Assembly: GCA_037039685.1 (NCBI GenBank)
Contig: JAWNGF010000006.1
Location: 558,001-622,000, forward strand
Source of the DNA: Ceratobasidium sp. AG-K
Lineage: Eukaryota; Basidiomycota; Agaricomycetes; Cantharellales; Ceratobasidiaceae
Direction of reading: 5' to 3'
Length of the DNA stretch: 64,000 nucleotides
How positions within the stretch are numbered: the first letter of the stretch is position 1; each line of letters opens with the position of its first letter. The translations under genes and the position numbers were made by a program. Below are positions 13,800 to 24,885 of the stretch, one piece after another. The notes below the pieces were generated by a model. The model saw only the letters and a list, made by a program, of their open reading frames with translations, was not told the origin of the DNA and did not search any database.

Positions 13800-14056
13800 T
13801 CACTTACTTTTGTTGCTTGAGGCTGTATATTTTTCAGTTGCATTACCCATTACCTTTAGGATATATAGCGACCTTGACAAAGTTCTATGTGAAGGGTATA
13901 AGGCTTGCCACAAGGCTTTGTATGGCCCTACAAAATTTGCTGTGGCTGTCGAAATTACTCCCTGCGTTTACATTTTGCGTACTCTCGCACAACTATGTAA
14001 TAAGTCAAACGGACTAAAACGGCGCGGTGGCACATGGAACAACTACATTATAGGTA

Positions 14057-17000
14057 TTATAGACCGATATGAACAAACGGCACCCATCGCTTAAATGCGT
14101 CCTGCCCGATCTTTGCACGTAGCTTGGCGAGAGCTGTATGCAGCGCTCTCGCAGTGTCCCTAAAGTCCATCTTTCCGTCCTTTATCAGCTCGGCATACAC
14201 ACTGCTTGCGATCTCTGGTCCATCTTCGTCCCAGATTGACCACATCGTAGCTATCACGCTCGGATATCCTGCCATCAGCATCCCAGCGGCGAGATGAATT
14301 GACTCGTCCGGTCGCTTGTCATCTCCAGCAGCCGTCTGACACGCGGATAAAAACGCGAGGGTCTTGTTTCTAAACGCTCGGTTTGTGATGGCTTCAAGGG
14401 TAAGACCCCCGTCAAATAGATGAAATGTGCTATGAGCTGGGTTGTCAGGGTTCTGAGTAGCGTGGCATGCAAGGTGTACACAGCTGTGCTGTTCCATTGC
14501 ATCTAGCACTGCATTTACCGATGCATCAGCACCATTCAGTTCTGTGAAGCGGAGTCCCGACGCAAGCTTCTTTATCACCGACAATTCTAGCGCTGTGTTT
14601 GGCAAAGGGTCAAGTCCAGGTGTTTGTTCTTGACCGACGGCTATCACACTGTTGCTGACGCTGGTTGAGCCTGAGGAACGCCCATCGAGAAGTGCGCTCA
14701 GAGTCGGTGTATATGAGGAGATGACAAGGTCCATAGCGTCGGGTTCTGAGCCATTGTAGCAGCCGGCGGCGTGTAGTGGGAGAAATGAGAGCGGACCGGT
14801 CGTGCACCATGTAAGGTGTGGTAGCTCATCGATTGGTAGTTGTTGCTATAAATGGATGCCGATAATGAGGCTACCTTGACTACGATTAAAACAATCATGC
14901 TCACTATGTATCCAAGAAAACTTAATACAGGTTTGACTATATCAAACCAGAGCATCATCAACGTTGCCTTGAGTGGCCCACTCTCAAGCTTAGACTTCAA
15001 CGGTCTGTAATGGCGAGTCCGACTGCCCCTATCTCCTATCGCGGATAACAAGTTGGACTGGGCGTCCTTGGCCTTTTTGACTGTGAACGTGGGAAGTGGT
15101 ATGTGAGCTACATTCTTTGCTCCTGGGAGTATGGCGAGGGCATCGCAGCGACTAGAGTGAACATTGATAAGTATTACTGGGCCGGACGTGGCTGCAGACT
15201 TCAGCTGGCTAGCTTTGCGGGGGTACATAAAATCTTCAAACCCTGAGATACCACGAGCTTTTATCAACAGTCGCTCCCACTCTGACGCTAACAGATGGCG
15301 GCGTTTATTTTGCTCTTCCATTTGTGAGGGATCGCTCATTGGTGACAGAAGTGGTGCAGGTTGAAGTCCTGCGGCGCCAAGCTCACGAGCAACTCGCTGC
15401 AAGTCTTGAGAAAGAGTCGCATCACTAATAGAGATGTCATCAAATGGCGTTCGGAGCTGTAGTATCTGATTCCAGACAATTGAACGACCTTGCTCAAGCC
15501 ACTCCAGGGCGAGATCGTAATCGGCAACGGAGATAGCCCATGCTGCGGCCTTCAAAACAATATTACCGACATCTATTAACAGCTCGTATCGCTGATGGAC
15601 TTGAGCTCCAAGCCAAATCAGATTTGGGACAATCTCCATGGCCTTTTCATACGCAGAGCACGGCGAAACGCCTAGTTTCAAAGAAGCCGAAGACCATAGA
15701 TCCGCGCTCTGAAGCTGGGTTCTGGGATCGCTCAACGGGAGCTCCGCGGACTTTTGAAAGCAGCTGTTAGCACTTTCAAGGTCAATGAAGGTTCCTTGGC
15801 TGACAAATCGCCTCCAATATGATTTCCCAAGATTATACAATATCTTTGGGTCCTCTAGCTGGCCTTCGAGTATGAGCTGTGTAGCTCGAGTCTGGAATTC
15901 GATTGCCTGATCGATATCGGAAATATTTCCTTGGTGTTCAAACCGGTCCCTGTATGCGACTCCCAGGTCAGAAAGAGTAATTGTTTTAGTAGGGTGGTCA
16001 TTGGGCGTGATCTCTATTGCCTCGTTAAGGTAACCAATGGCTTGATTGACATCTGATAGTTTCCTAAAATGAGTAAATCGAATTTCATAGGAATTTCCCA
16101 GAAGACTGAGACGGCTTGGGCGACTTGGATGTTCGCTAGGGGTCAGATCTACTGCCTGGACCTGATAGCTGATCGCTTGGTCAATGTCTGATGGATCCGA
16201 AAAGCGCGTGAATCGGTCCCTATATGCGGCCCCAAGGTCATTGAGATAATATGGCTTGGCCGGGTCGTCGTCAGAAGCGAGGTCCATAGCTTGAGTGAGA
16301 TACATAATCCCTTGGTTTATGTCGGATAGTTCCGCGAGGCGTTCAAACCGAACCGCGTACGAACTTCCTAGATTTGCTAGACGTAGTGCTTTGCCTGGGT
16401 GATCAGCGGCTATCATCATCACAACCTGACTTCGATACGTAATTGCTTGATCAATGTCCGACAGATCTCGATACAGCGAATATCTGTTCGCGTGTGAATG
16501 TGCAAGGTCGGTGAGGAATGCGACCTTGGTGAAGCGACTGTTCGGCGTAAGCTCCACGGCTCGAGTAAAACATGTGACGGTTTGATCCATATCCTCCCTC
16601 CTAATTTGACCAAACGCATCAACCCGGGTTCCATAGGCCAAGCCAAGACTGTGGAAGCAAACTGCCTCCCCTGGGTGGCCATTGGGAGTGAGCTTCAATG
16701 CTTGCCTTAGGTAATTAATACCTTGATCCAGGATCGCTGGGTCCTGCGTACGATTAGACTGAAGCCTGCACCAATTTCCAAGGTCCGTAAGATAGCACCC
16801 CTTGTCCGGATCATCATCTGAAACAATTTCCACAGCTCGCTTTAGGTGTACAACTGCCTGGATAATATCGGGAGGCTGTCCAAGGCGGCCATATCGCGCC
16901 CGATGAGCAGATCCAAGACTGTAAAGAACTTCGGGCTTATCTAGATCCCTCTTGGAAAAATGCTCCGCAGCCTGGGTCAAATACGCAATAGCTTGGTCGA

Positions 17001-18339
17001 GATCCGGCAGCTCGTTCAGACGTGTAAATCGAGCCCAATACGAGTCACCAAGGTCCTGGAAGCAGCCGGCCTTGGACGAATGGTCACTTGGGGTAAGTTC
17101 TATGACTTTATTTTGAAGTGAAATTGCCCGGTCGATATCTTGTACCTCTGCAAGACGATCGTATCGGGCCCGATGTGAATTTCCAAGGTCCCCGAGATAG
17201 CCTGCCCGGTCTGGATGGTCTTCGGAGATAAGTCCTACGGCTTGATCGAGGTATAAAATTGCTTGGTTGATATCGAGAACCTCTCTACAATGGGTGAATC
17301 GAACCCGATGCGAGTCACCAAGACAATTGAGGCTACTAGGCTTCTTGAGGTCTCCGTCAGGGATAAGTTCTACAACGGCAGTCTGACATGCAATCGCACG
17401 ATCTATGTCCGACAAGTCTACCTGGCAATCGAATCGCATCCTATGCGATGCTCCTAGAGTACTGAGGCACATCGCCTTCCCCGGATGGCCATCGGGGGTG
17501 AGTTCAATAGCCTGTGATGCATAAAGAATCGCTTGATCGATGTCCTCAAGCTCATTAAGGCAATAGAATCGACATTTGTATCCAATTGCTAGCTCGCTCA
17601 GGTAGGTGGCTTGATGAATTTGACTTGCCGGAGTCAGTGAAATGGTTATGATTGCTTTCGGGAGTGAACTCACCGGTTAAATTCAACACTCCTTCCTATT
17701 ACCTGCTGGATTTGAGACCCTGGGGAAATAGCAGATTCACAAACCCTTGCTGCATCCACATGCTGTTTGTCTGAGATCAGCTGGATGGCCCGGGTTTGAT
17801 ACGCAATTACCGCATCAATGTCTGGTACCTCTCCCAGGAGGTCGTACCGTGTCTGATGCAAGTTGCCCAAATGGTTGATCATACGCGATTTATCCAAGTG
17901 ACAGTTCGGAATGAGTAAGGTAGCCAAGCGTCGGTACTTGATTGATGCGTCGATCTGATCCACCGAGGTATGCTCCTGGAATGCACGATCGGAAAAATGA
18001 CCCAGCAACAGTAGTGCGGTGATCAGTTGAAAACTATCAACATTGATATGGTTAGTTTTTCCATCACCCCCACTTGGGTTTGGGTTCCTCTCAGCTTCGT
18101 ACCTTGACAAGTCTCTTATGCTCGTACCGGGATCTTGAATGTGGTTCAATGCAATTTCAATATCCCCCTGCGATACGGACGGGATACTTCGCGTTACCCC
18201 GATGTAATCATAATCAAAGCGAACTAATTAAAAATTAATTGTATTCCTACGTCCGCAGACAATCCCGCTACGAACCTCCAGCCAAAATTTCTTGCAATGC
18301 ATGATGTACCAAGTTAGCCTCGAGAAGGATTGCACTGAA
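14057..18339 (-). CDS. TPR-CHAT protein B
   Basis: Exons on the minus strand: candidate exon 1 18339-18276 (FSAILLEANLV...LQEILAG; true start not found), exon 2 18223-18103 (121 nt), exon 3 18033-17674, exon 4 17623-14905, exon 5 14845-14057. Introns of 52, 69, 50 and 59 nt are GT-AG and frame-consistent. The 50-nt intron at 17673-17624 removes an apparent in-frame stop. The product of about 1,350 residues has some 14 TPR-like units of about 45 residues, the EWLEQGRSIVWNQILQLRTPFDD linker, and a C-terminal CHAT domain with HLACHATQN (His) and LSACQTAAGDDKRPDES (Cys), ending RWVPFVHIGL. It is the closest relative in the window of the dead copy C: both carry an extra N-terminal block ending in ...YLSEL/YLYKLAI(G/A)YKC. 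It appears intact. It is presumably a cytosolic TPR-controlled cysteine peptidase; ligand and target are unknown. Confidence 0.88.
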
Positions 18340-18835
18340 GTATCGGTATGTCAGCGCGGGTCTGGAGCCGCTCGGGATTATGCTCGACCCACCCAAAGCG
18401 GAGATCAAACGAGCTACTATACCGATAGCAGGCAGTCATGTATCCAGATTCCTTCTACCTCCGATTGGATTGCGGTGGTCGTAAGAAGACGAGTGTGCAG
18501 GCCAACTTTAGGCAGTGCACCGGATTATGTCATGCAATGGTGAAGTCGGCCTGGGACCACACGACGTAGCGGGTGGTAGCCGTCAGGAGCGAGCTTGGTC
18601 CGAATGAATGATTGCTCGATCTATGTTGATCAAATTTAACTTATCCAAGTACCGATCCGATACCAGCGCGCTAGCTAAGATGCTAATCACGGGCACTTCG
18701 CTAATCCAGGGGTCAGCTCTACCTGTCGCTTCGGGCATTTTCTCAGGCTCATCAACAAATTTCAGTGTTGAATAATTTTGTTAGAAGCACATTTAATTAG
18801 AATACACTTAGATGCAGTCCCCTCCAAGTCGTGCG

Positions 18836-21800
18836 CTACTGTACAGTAATGGTGCCGTTGACGTAGACGGTCTGGCTCGACCCAATCTGTACGGTGAACC
18901 TACCAGGCTCGACGACGAATTTGTTATTGAGTGTCCATACAGCAAGGGTTTGGACCGGGATGGACACAGACACGGACTTAGACTGGCCGGGTTGGAGATC
19001 GACCTTGGCGAAGCCCTGCAGAGACTGGACGGGCGTGACAACTGAGCTGACTACATCGGTTAAGTATACCTAGCCAGGCAACTTCGGTCATAAATCACGA
19101 AATTTACGTAGGGTAAGAGAGACCCACCTGAACAACCTCTTTTCCTGCCTGTGCTCCCGTATTTTCCACATTGACGGTGACCACAAGGGTATCATTTGCG
19201 CTGAGAACTGACTTGTTAAGCTTGAGTCCAGAGTACTGGAAGGTAGTGTACGAGAGGCCATGCCCAAAGCTCCAGAATGGCACGGGCGAATCGAGAGTGT
19301 ACTATACAATAAGCAATCAGATACGCATTCATGAACCCTCCAGTGGAATCAAAGATAGGTACCTCGTGACCAAAAACAAGAGTGCCATCATCCTTTATGT
19401 GGCCTGGCCCAGTCGAATCGTCGATGGGGCGAGAACCTTTGAGGTAATCATAGAATGCTGGTGCGGTACCGACACTGCGAGGCCACGAAACGGAGGTTTT
19501 GCCTGGAAATTTTATAAATGTTTAGTTTAAATCCAACCCAGTAGCGATTCTGTCAACGTACCAGATGGGTTGTAGTCCCCGAAAATGACTCCTGCCAAAG
19601 CAACTCCTTGCTAGAAACGGAAGGTGCATATTTAGAAAGTTTCTTATCGATTGCGGTGTGTGCTTACCAGCTCGCCGCCATAGAACTGGGATATGATTGC
19701 ATCTGCATCTATCGCGCTGTTAGGGCCAACACGGGATTTGGATGATGAATCATCGCTTACTCCTGTATACCCATGTCTCGGCGACGGGTTTCCCGGATAC
19801 ATATACGACGATAACCTTCTTGCCAGTAGCTTTGATAGCCCTGATCAAATTGAGCTGGGCGCCAACCAATCCGAGGTCTGAAACGTCGATGTATTCCCCG
19901 GTTGTAGAGTTGACCCGGATTGGATGCGTTAATTTCAATCCAATTTTCACCGAGACGATGTACTGACGCCCTGCCAGAGCAAATCTTGGTCCAAAGACCA
20001 GGTACCAACGGCGACAACCGCAACGTCGGATTTCTGGGCAGCGGCAACTGCTTCCGGGAAGCCCTCCTCGGATGTGGACCACAGTTTGCAACCTTCAGCA
20101 TAGTTGATTTGTACGTCCGCACCGGCAAGAACCCGCCTAAACCCATCGAGCGCTAGAGATAGAACTCAGTTTTGATAACAATTGTGATGTAAGCTTTGGC
20201 TTACGTGAGACTCCGTAATCTTTAGCGCCATAGAACACATAGGTCGCCCATCTGAAATGAACAAGAAATATTGATAAACACACACGCCGAGAACTACACA
20301 GGACTCACGATCACTTGTCCGGCGGAAGGACCAATTAGAGCGACTGACCTAATTCCGGTCTTGCTCAAAGGCAAAGTATTATTGTGATTCTCGAGTAACA
20401 CAATTGACTCGCGTTCGATCTCGCGCAGGACGGTGAGGGTTTCGTCGGTTCGAAGATGTTTGTCATAGTCGGCGTACGGGTAAGGGCTTTCGAAGAGACC
20501 CATGGAAAACTTGGTCCTCAGGATATAACTGACTGTTTCATCCAAAGCGGCTTCAGAGACTTTTCCCGCACGGATTTGATCTGAGATAATAATGAGCAAG
20601 TATTACAGTTGGCAGGGCGACAATACACACCAGGAAGCGTGAGGTAAGTGTAAGAACCTCCGCCCATTTCGCCTTGAGGGCCGTTCTCCAGGGATTGCTT
20701 GGCGCAGCACTCGCGAGTGTCACATGTGCCGTGAAGCGTCCTTGGGAGGTCAACTGCGCCAGCGTCAGAGGTTGCCCAGTACTTGTATCCCCACTCGCGA
20801 CGGAGAATTTGTACGAGCAAGTGATCGTTGGTCATGGCAGGGACACCATCATAGCTTGAGTAGGCGGTCATAATTGAGAGTGCATTCATGCATGCACGGT
20901 TGAAGGGTCGAAGGTAGGTTGAGCGGAGCTCGCGCTCGCCGCCAGAGACTTGCGCAAGATTTCTATGAGGCAAGTTGATTAATCCACTCGTTGTGAGCTA
21001 TTGTATGCTACTAACAGACCGCCTTGGGGGGATCCAAATGCCGCAAAGTGCTTGCAGGTGGCAGCCATCCGGGCGATAGCGGTACTGGAGGCATTGCGAC
21101 GTTTACCACTCTGAAGGCCTTCAACAAAAGTAAGACCCATTTCGCCGTTCCTGTAAATTAATTTAGTATATTTTCTTGTTGAATGCTAATACGCCCGGTA
21201 ACTCACAGAAAATGATCTTTGCCAAAAGTTTCCTCAACACGGCCCCAACGCAACTCCCGAGCGAGATCAACTACGGGGGCAAATATATGCGTGATACCCA
21301 AAGGTTCAGCTTCATTTGAGACGGCGGCTGCGACCCTTCGAACTAAGTCTGTATTGAAAGAACAAGCCATTGAAACTGGCGAGGGGAAGATCGTCCCGTT
21401 GGTAGTAAAACCGTGGAGGCCTGTAGGTGCCAAGTTCGATGGAAAGCTCTGATAGCCGACGATAATACATGCCTTCAGACTGGAACATAGCCGGAATCCC
21501 AAGTGTTGTGTTTTCCATCAAGTATTTTTGGCCAACATTGAAGGCGTACCTAGAGGGCTAGTGAATATAGAAAAAAAAACAGCTAAAGAGAGGTCGTCAC
21601 TAACACATATTTCTCATAGGGGGTGCGATAACCCGCTTCCGAGTACGTTAGTGAAATATCTGGCGTATTGCATGGAACCTACCCCAAATAGAGCCCGCCT
21701 TGTACTTCATCATTTCTACAAGTCCGGTTGCATTGTGACTAATAGCAGCGTGTCAGTCGTGGAAAATTATGGCACAGTAGTACAAACGTGAGAGTGTTAT

Positions 21801-22101
21801 CCTTGGGGTCGGACATGTTCATCCACCCACTAATATCTCCTTGAATAATTTGTGCGACTTTTTCTTCAATGGTCATACGAGGAATCAAATCCTTGATGCG
21901 AGCCTCGATAGGTGCATTAGGGTCTTTGTAAAGAGGGCGACCAGATGGAACAGATGTAGATGTCAAAGTCTTGGTAGTGGTGTGAGTCGTAGTGCGAGTT
22001 GTGCTAAAGGAGTATGATGTGGATTTAGATGTGCCGCCTTGCGCCAACGCCACGGGCACCGATGCAACAAGCACAAAACCGGACCAAACTACCATCTTCA
22101 T
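18836..22101 (-). CDS. Secreted GH3 beta-glucosidase, probably damaged
   Basis: GH3 enzymes hydrolyse terminal beta-D-glucosides, here most likely cellobiose outside the cell. The start at 22101 gives a signal peptide (MKMVVWSGFVLVASVPVALA) and a Ser/Thr-rich spacer, then the GH3 N-terminal domain (MTIEEKVAQIIQGD; FAPVVDLARELRWGR; ATCKHFAAFG; nucleophile region ATSDAGAVDL). The GH3 C-terminal domain (GPSAGQV; KVIVVYVSGKPVAE; FGHGLSYTTF) and a fibronectin-III-like tail ending GTITVQ follow. About 12 short introns are visible; exon 1 is 22101-21788. Three places do not splice cleanly. Near 20241 one extra base breaks the GDYVFYGAKDYGV exon. Near 19915 the expected 3' splice AG reads GG before VNSTTGEYIDV. 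Near 21450 the exon joining EGM to LHGF is one base out of frame. Either this is a young pseudogene or the assembly carries indel errors. Total about 780 residues if read through. Confidence 0.8.
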
Positions 22102-22478
22102 AGCGGGCAGGTGGAAGAAAAGAAAAGGGCCAGTGAATGGCGAGCATTTGTTCAATCCCGGTGGCTTCTTATAAAGGCAGGATAAAATGCTCAATACATA
22201 CCAGGCCGAGTGTTCTCACTGGTTTGCCAGCGCCCCCCATGAGCAGGAGCTTCTCCGGAGCGGGCATGCACGGCAAAAGAGGCAAAAGGAGAAACTTGTT
22301 AGTCGTGAGGCGAGTTTGACAGAACATCTTTATTCTCGAACGACGAACCAAAGGCCGAGCTCGGCGTCAGTATCTAAATGAAGATTTCTTGGTTCAAAAT
22401 AATTTATTCACCTATGCTTCTTAGTCCAGTTTTACGGTGCGGCAATTGCTTATCTCAATGCCCGGGCCGAGAGTTGAG

Positions 22479-23183
22479 TTATGATAGGATGATTGTCAGC
22501 AATGTGGCTTGCCTAGGAACCAGCACACATCCAGGCCAAGTTGACCCAGCATGGACCATAATTACACTGCCACTTAGAAGAATAGCAACACGTGATCTGG
22601 GGAGTGCGTTCGAGAGGTGAGCCACAACCGTGATAAATTGAACTTCCGGAAACTTACATGAGTGAGCTATAGCGCTTGGTTTCAAAATCCACAGAAACTC
22701 TGGAAAGAGTTGCATGAAGGCAAGGGACGCCAACTAGTTTTGCAACTTGCTTAAGCCCCAATCCGCACGATGTATGCGGGCATCCACAAAGTTATATTGC
22801 TGGAAGATAGAACCAAATTGTCGGCCCCATAATGACAACTGGTGGCCTGACCAAAGTTGCAGAATACCGATATAATCAACGTTTGCATCGTTTCCATGGC
22901 CAATCGGATCACACTCCGCGCGCACGAAATTGTCCCTGTCAAGATACCTTAGCCCACTTTGAGATTTGCCTCGCACATTCTTGATCCCTCTATGGAAAGG
23001 GGCTTGGGTGCTGCGTATCATCTTGATTGCAATCTCGTCGAAGCAAGCTGATAAATAATTGTAAGCACGCCCATTCTTTCTCGGCCGGTTTAAATGTAGG
23101 CTCTTACCCGAACTCTTTGACAACGCGTTGTATGTAAGATGAGACCTGGAAGAAGGTGTATTTAACTGCCAGCGTGCTAGCAC
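22479..23183 (-). CDS. Uncharacterised protein gene, partial model
   Basis: I do not recognise the family. Reading the minus strand, a 60-nt GT-AG intron (23107-23048; GTAAGAG...TATCAG) separates a short upstream exon from one encoding DEIAIKMIRSTQAPFHRG and RYLDRDNFVRAECDP. Further on, a frame-shifted but protein-like exon encodes CGLGLKQVAKLVG then VPCLHATLSRVSVDF. A GTAAGTTT...CCCCAG intron then leads in frame into SRVAILLSGSVIMVHAGS and a stop at 22479-22481. At least one more intron must lie between the first and second of these blocks, and no start codon was found. No signal peptide, zinc motif or repeat is visible. It is on the same strand as, and just downstream of, the next gene, and upstream of the beta-glucosidase. 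It could be one broken gene together with that neighbour. Confidence 0.4.
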
Positions 23184-23544
23184 ATGGTCTTTTACCGAGA
23201 TTGGGTAAGGGTGTATACTTCAGCTCGATTCCACGGCGATGTAAACTGGACGAGCACGGTTGCTTACTGGCTTATGTGTACTCCCAGTGGGCGGGAGTGC
23301 ACATCCCAAATTATCCTTGTTAATTTGAGTACGCTGCAAGCCAGCAAGGGTGGCTGGTATGATTTCATAAATTTTATCTATTAGTTAGAACCTCAGACTA
23401 TGTAGGGTGCACCAGCGTTGTGGAATTAAAACTGTGAATTACACTACTTAAATACATCTACAAGTAACCCTGTTAAGGAGACACATGTTCAATCAGACCC
23501 ATCAGGTTATAACAGTGTCAAATAAAGAAATACCAAACAATTCA

Positions 23545-24546
23545 CTAGGCATTTTCTCCTTGTGAAGCTTTGGCTGAACGTTTGTAGCTGAATGGAACGT
23601 CCTGGCCGCTATGTTCGCGCTCAAACCATCTTCCCAGGCGAAATCCTGAGACCGTCTTTGGACTGCAATTTTGACCAGTGTCAACCCCAAGTCATAACCA
23701 ATGCTAATCACCGGCCGGAAACTTTTACAAATCGCCCGTTCCCATAACGTGTGAAACAGGTAACGATCGTGCTTGCGAATTTTGTTTGTACCGGGATAGC
23801 AGCTCGGAAAAAATCGTCTAGCGGCGCAAGTGGAACAGGCAGCCAAGCCGCACGAGGGTTTTTTGTTGACTTGAGTGGGATTCCAAACGAGATATTTGAT
23901 CCGTTTTGAAGTTGCTTGAGTTCGGGTTGGCAAACTGATGTTTCCGTTATCGGCACTCTGGTACTTGCTTGCCAAGCCTTCCACCCTTCTGATGATGGCC
24001 ACAAGAATGGGGGCATTCTCCAAGAGGCGCCCTAGTGCCCATTCAAGTCTTGGACCAGGAGCATTGTCAAAGTTTGTGTCTGTTGTACACCTGAGGCGTG
24101 TTAAGAGGGTTCCTCTAATAAGCACGTCGGGCGTGAGGCACGTACTGTTTGAGATAGGATGATCCAGACTTGGGTAAATTTGAGGGAATAAAATATCGCA
24201 CTCAATCAATTTGGCCTCAGCACAGTTTTGACCTTACGCAACAGAATGCCTAAAAAGCGCAAGAATATCGTAGTATGATGCCACAGTTGAGGTATTGTTA
24301 GTGCCACAACATGCAAGTATTTGGATGATGTCCCACCATAATCCAGTAAATGGGCCAGTTCCATCCTTTGAGTGTTGAAGCTCCTGCTGAACAAGTTTTA
24401 AGAGTCTCCAAATAGGTTCTTGTTGATGATAGCCCGGGGAAAGGCCCGGAGGCGACTGTGAGTTCTGTCAAATCGACGATTGAATCAGCTTGAAGCCACA
24501 TCCCCCCTACCCGGAATTGAGTAAATGGTGGAAAACGCAGCCCCAT
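23545..24546 (-). CDS. Uncharacterised multi-exon protein
   Basis: No family recognised. Candidate exon 1 24546-24511 starts MGLRFPPFTQF. An intron at 24510-24465 is phase 0. Exon 2 (24464-24238) is helical, with EPIWRLLKLVQQELQHSKDG and LWWDIIQILACCGTNNTS. A 69-nt intron at 24237-24169 is phase 2. Exon 3, from 24168, reads LIRGTLLTRLRCTTDTNFDN and RLEWALGRLLENAPILVAII. The join in 23990-23900 is unclear; the next protein-like frame reads ISFGIPLKSTKNPRAAWLPV. A last intron at 23711-23663 (49 nt, phase 2) leads to FRLGRWFEREHSGQDVPF and a lysine/serine-rich tail ending at 23545. A competing single frame (24209-23502) stays open throughout, so the model is not settled. The mostly helical start could be an adaptor-type domain, but that is only a guess. 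It lies beside the dead TPR-CHAT C. Confidence 0.4.
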
Positions 24547-24885
24547 CTTTGGGCGATTAGGAGGCGGGGAGACTTGATTGTAGTTTTGCTAGAACAATCG
24601 CGGTAGAGTTTGAGTGACCCGAGGATGCTTTGATGTAGGACCCTGATCTACTTATGTCATCCGCCTCTGTGCTCTGTGGGCGGGTGGCTGTGGCAAACTA
24701 TTGCATGTACGTTGGCAAAGTTGAGTATAAGTTAACTCCTGGCTTGTTAGAGGTCTCCGTAACGTCCCAGTATATATTACAGAGATCTGGGAGGGAATTA
24801 GATCTTGTTGACGTATGTACAGGTGGATTCCAAAACAGCATTGTTGCATAGCTCATGACTTATTATTATTCAATCTAGCAGGACA

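Noticed and set aside
17670..17680. Premature stop in TPR-CHAT B
   Set aside because: It falls inside a canonical 50-nt GTGAGT...CAAG intron (17673-17624) whose removal restores the frame.
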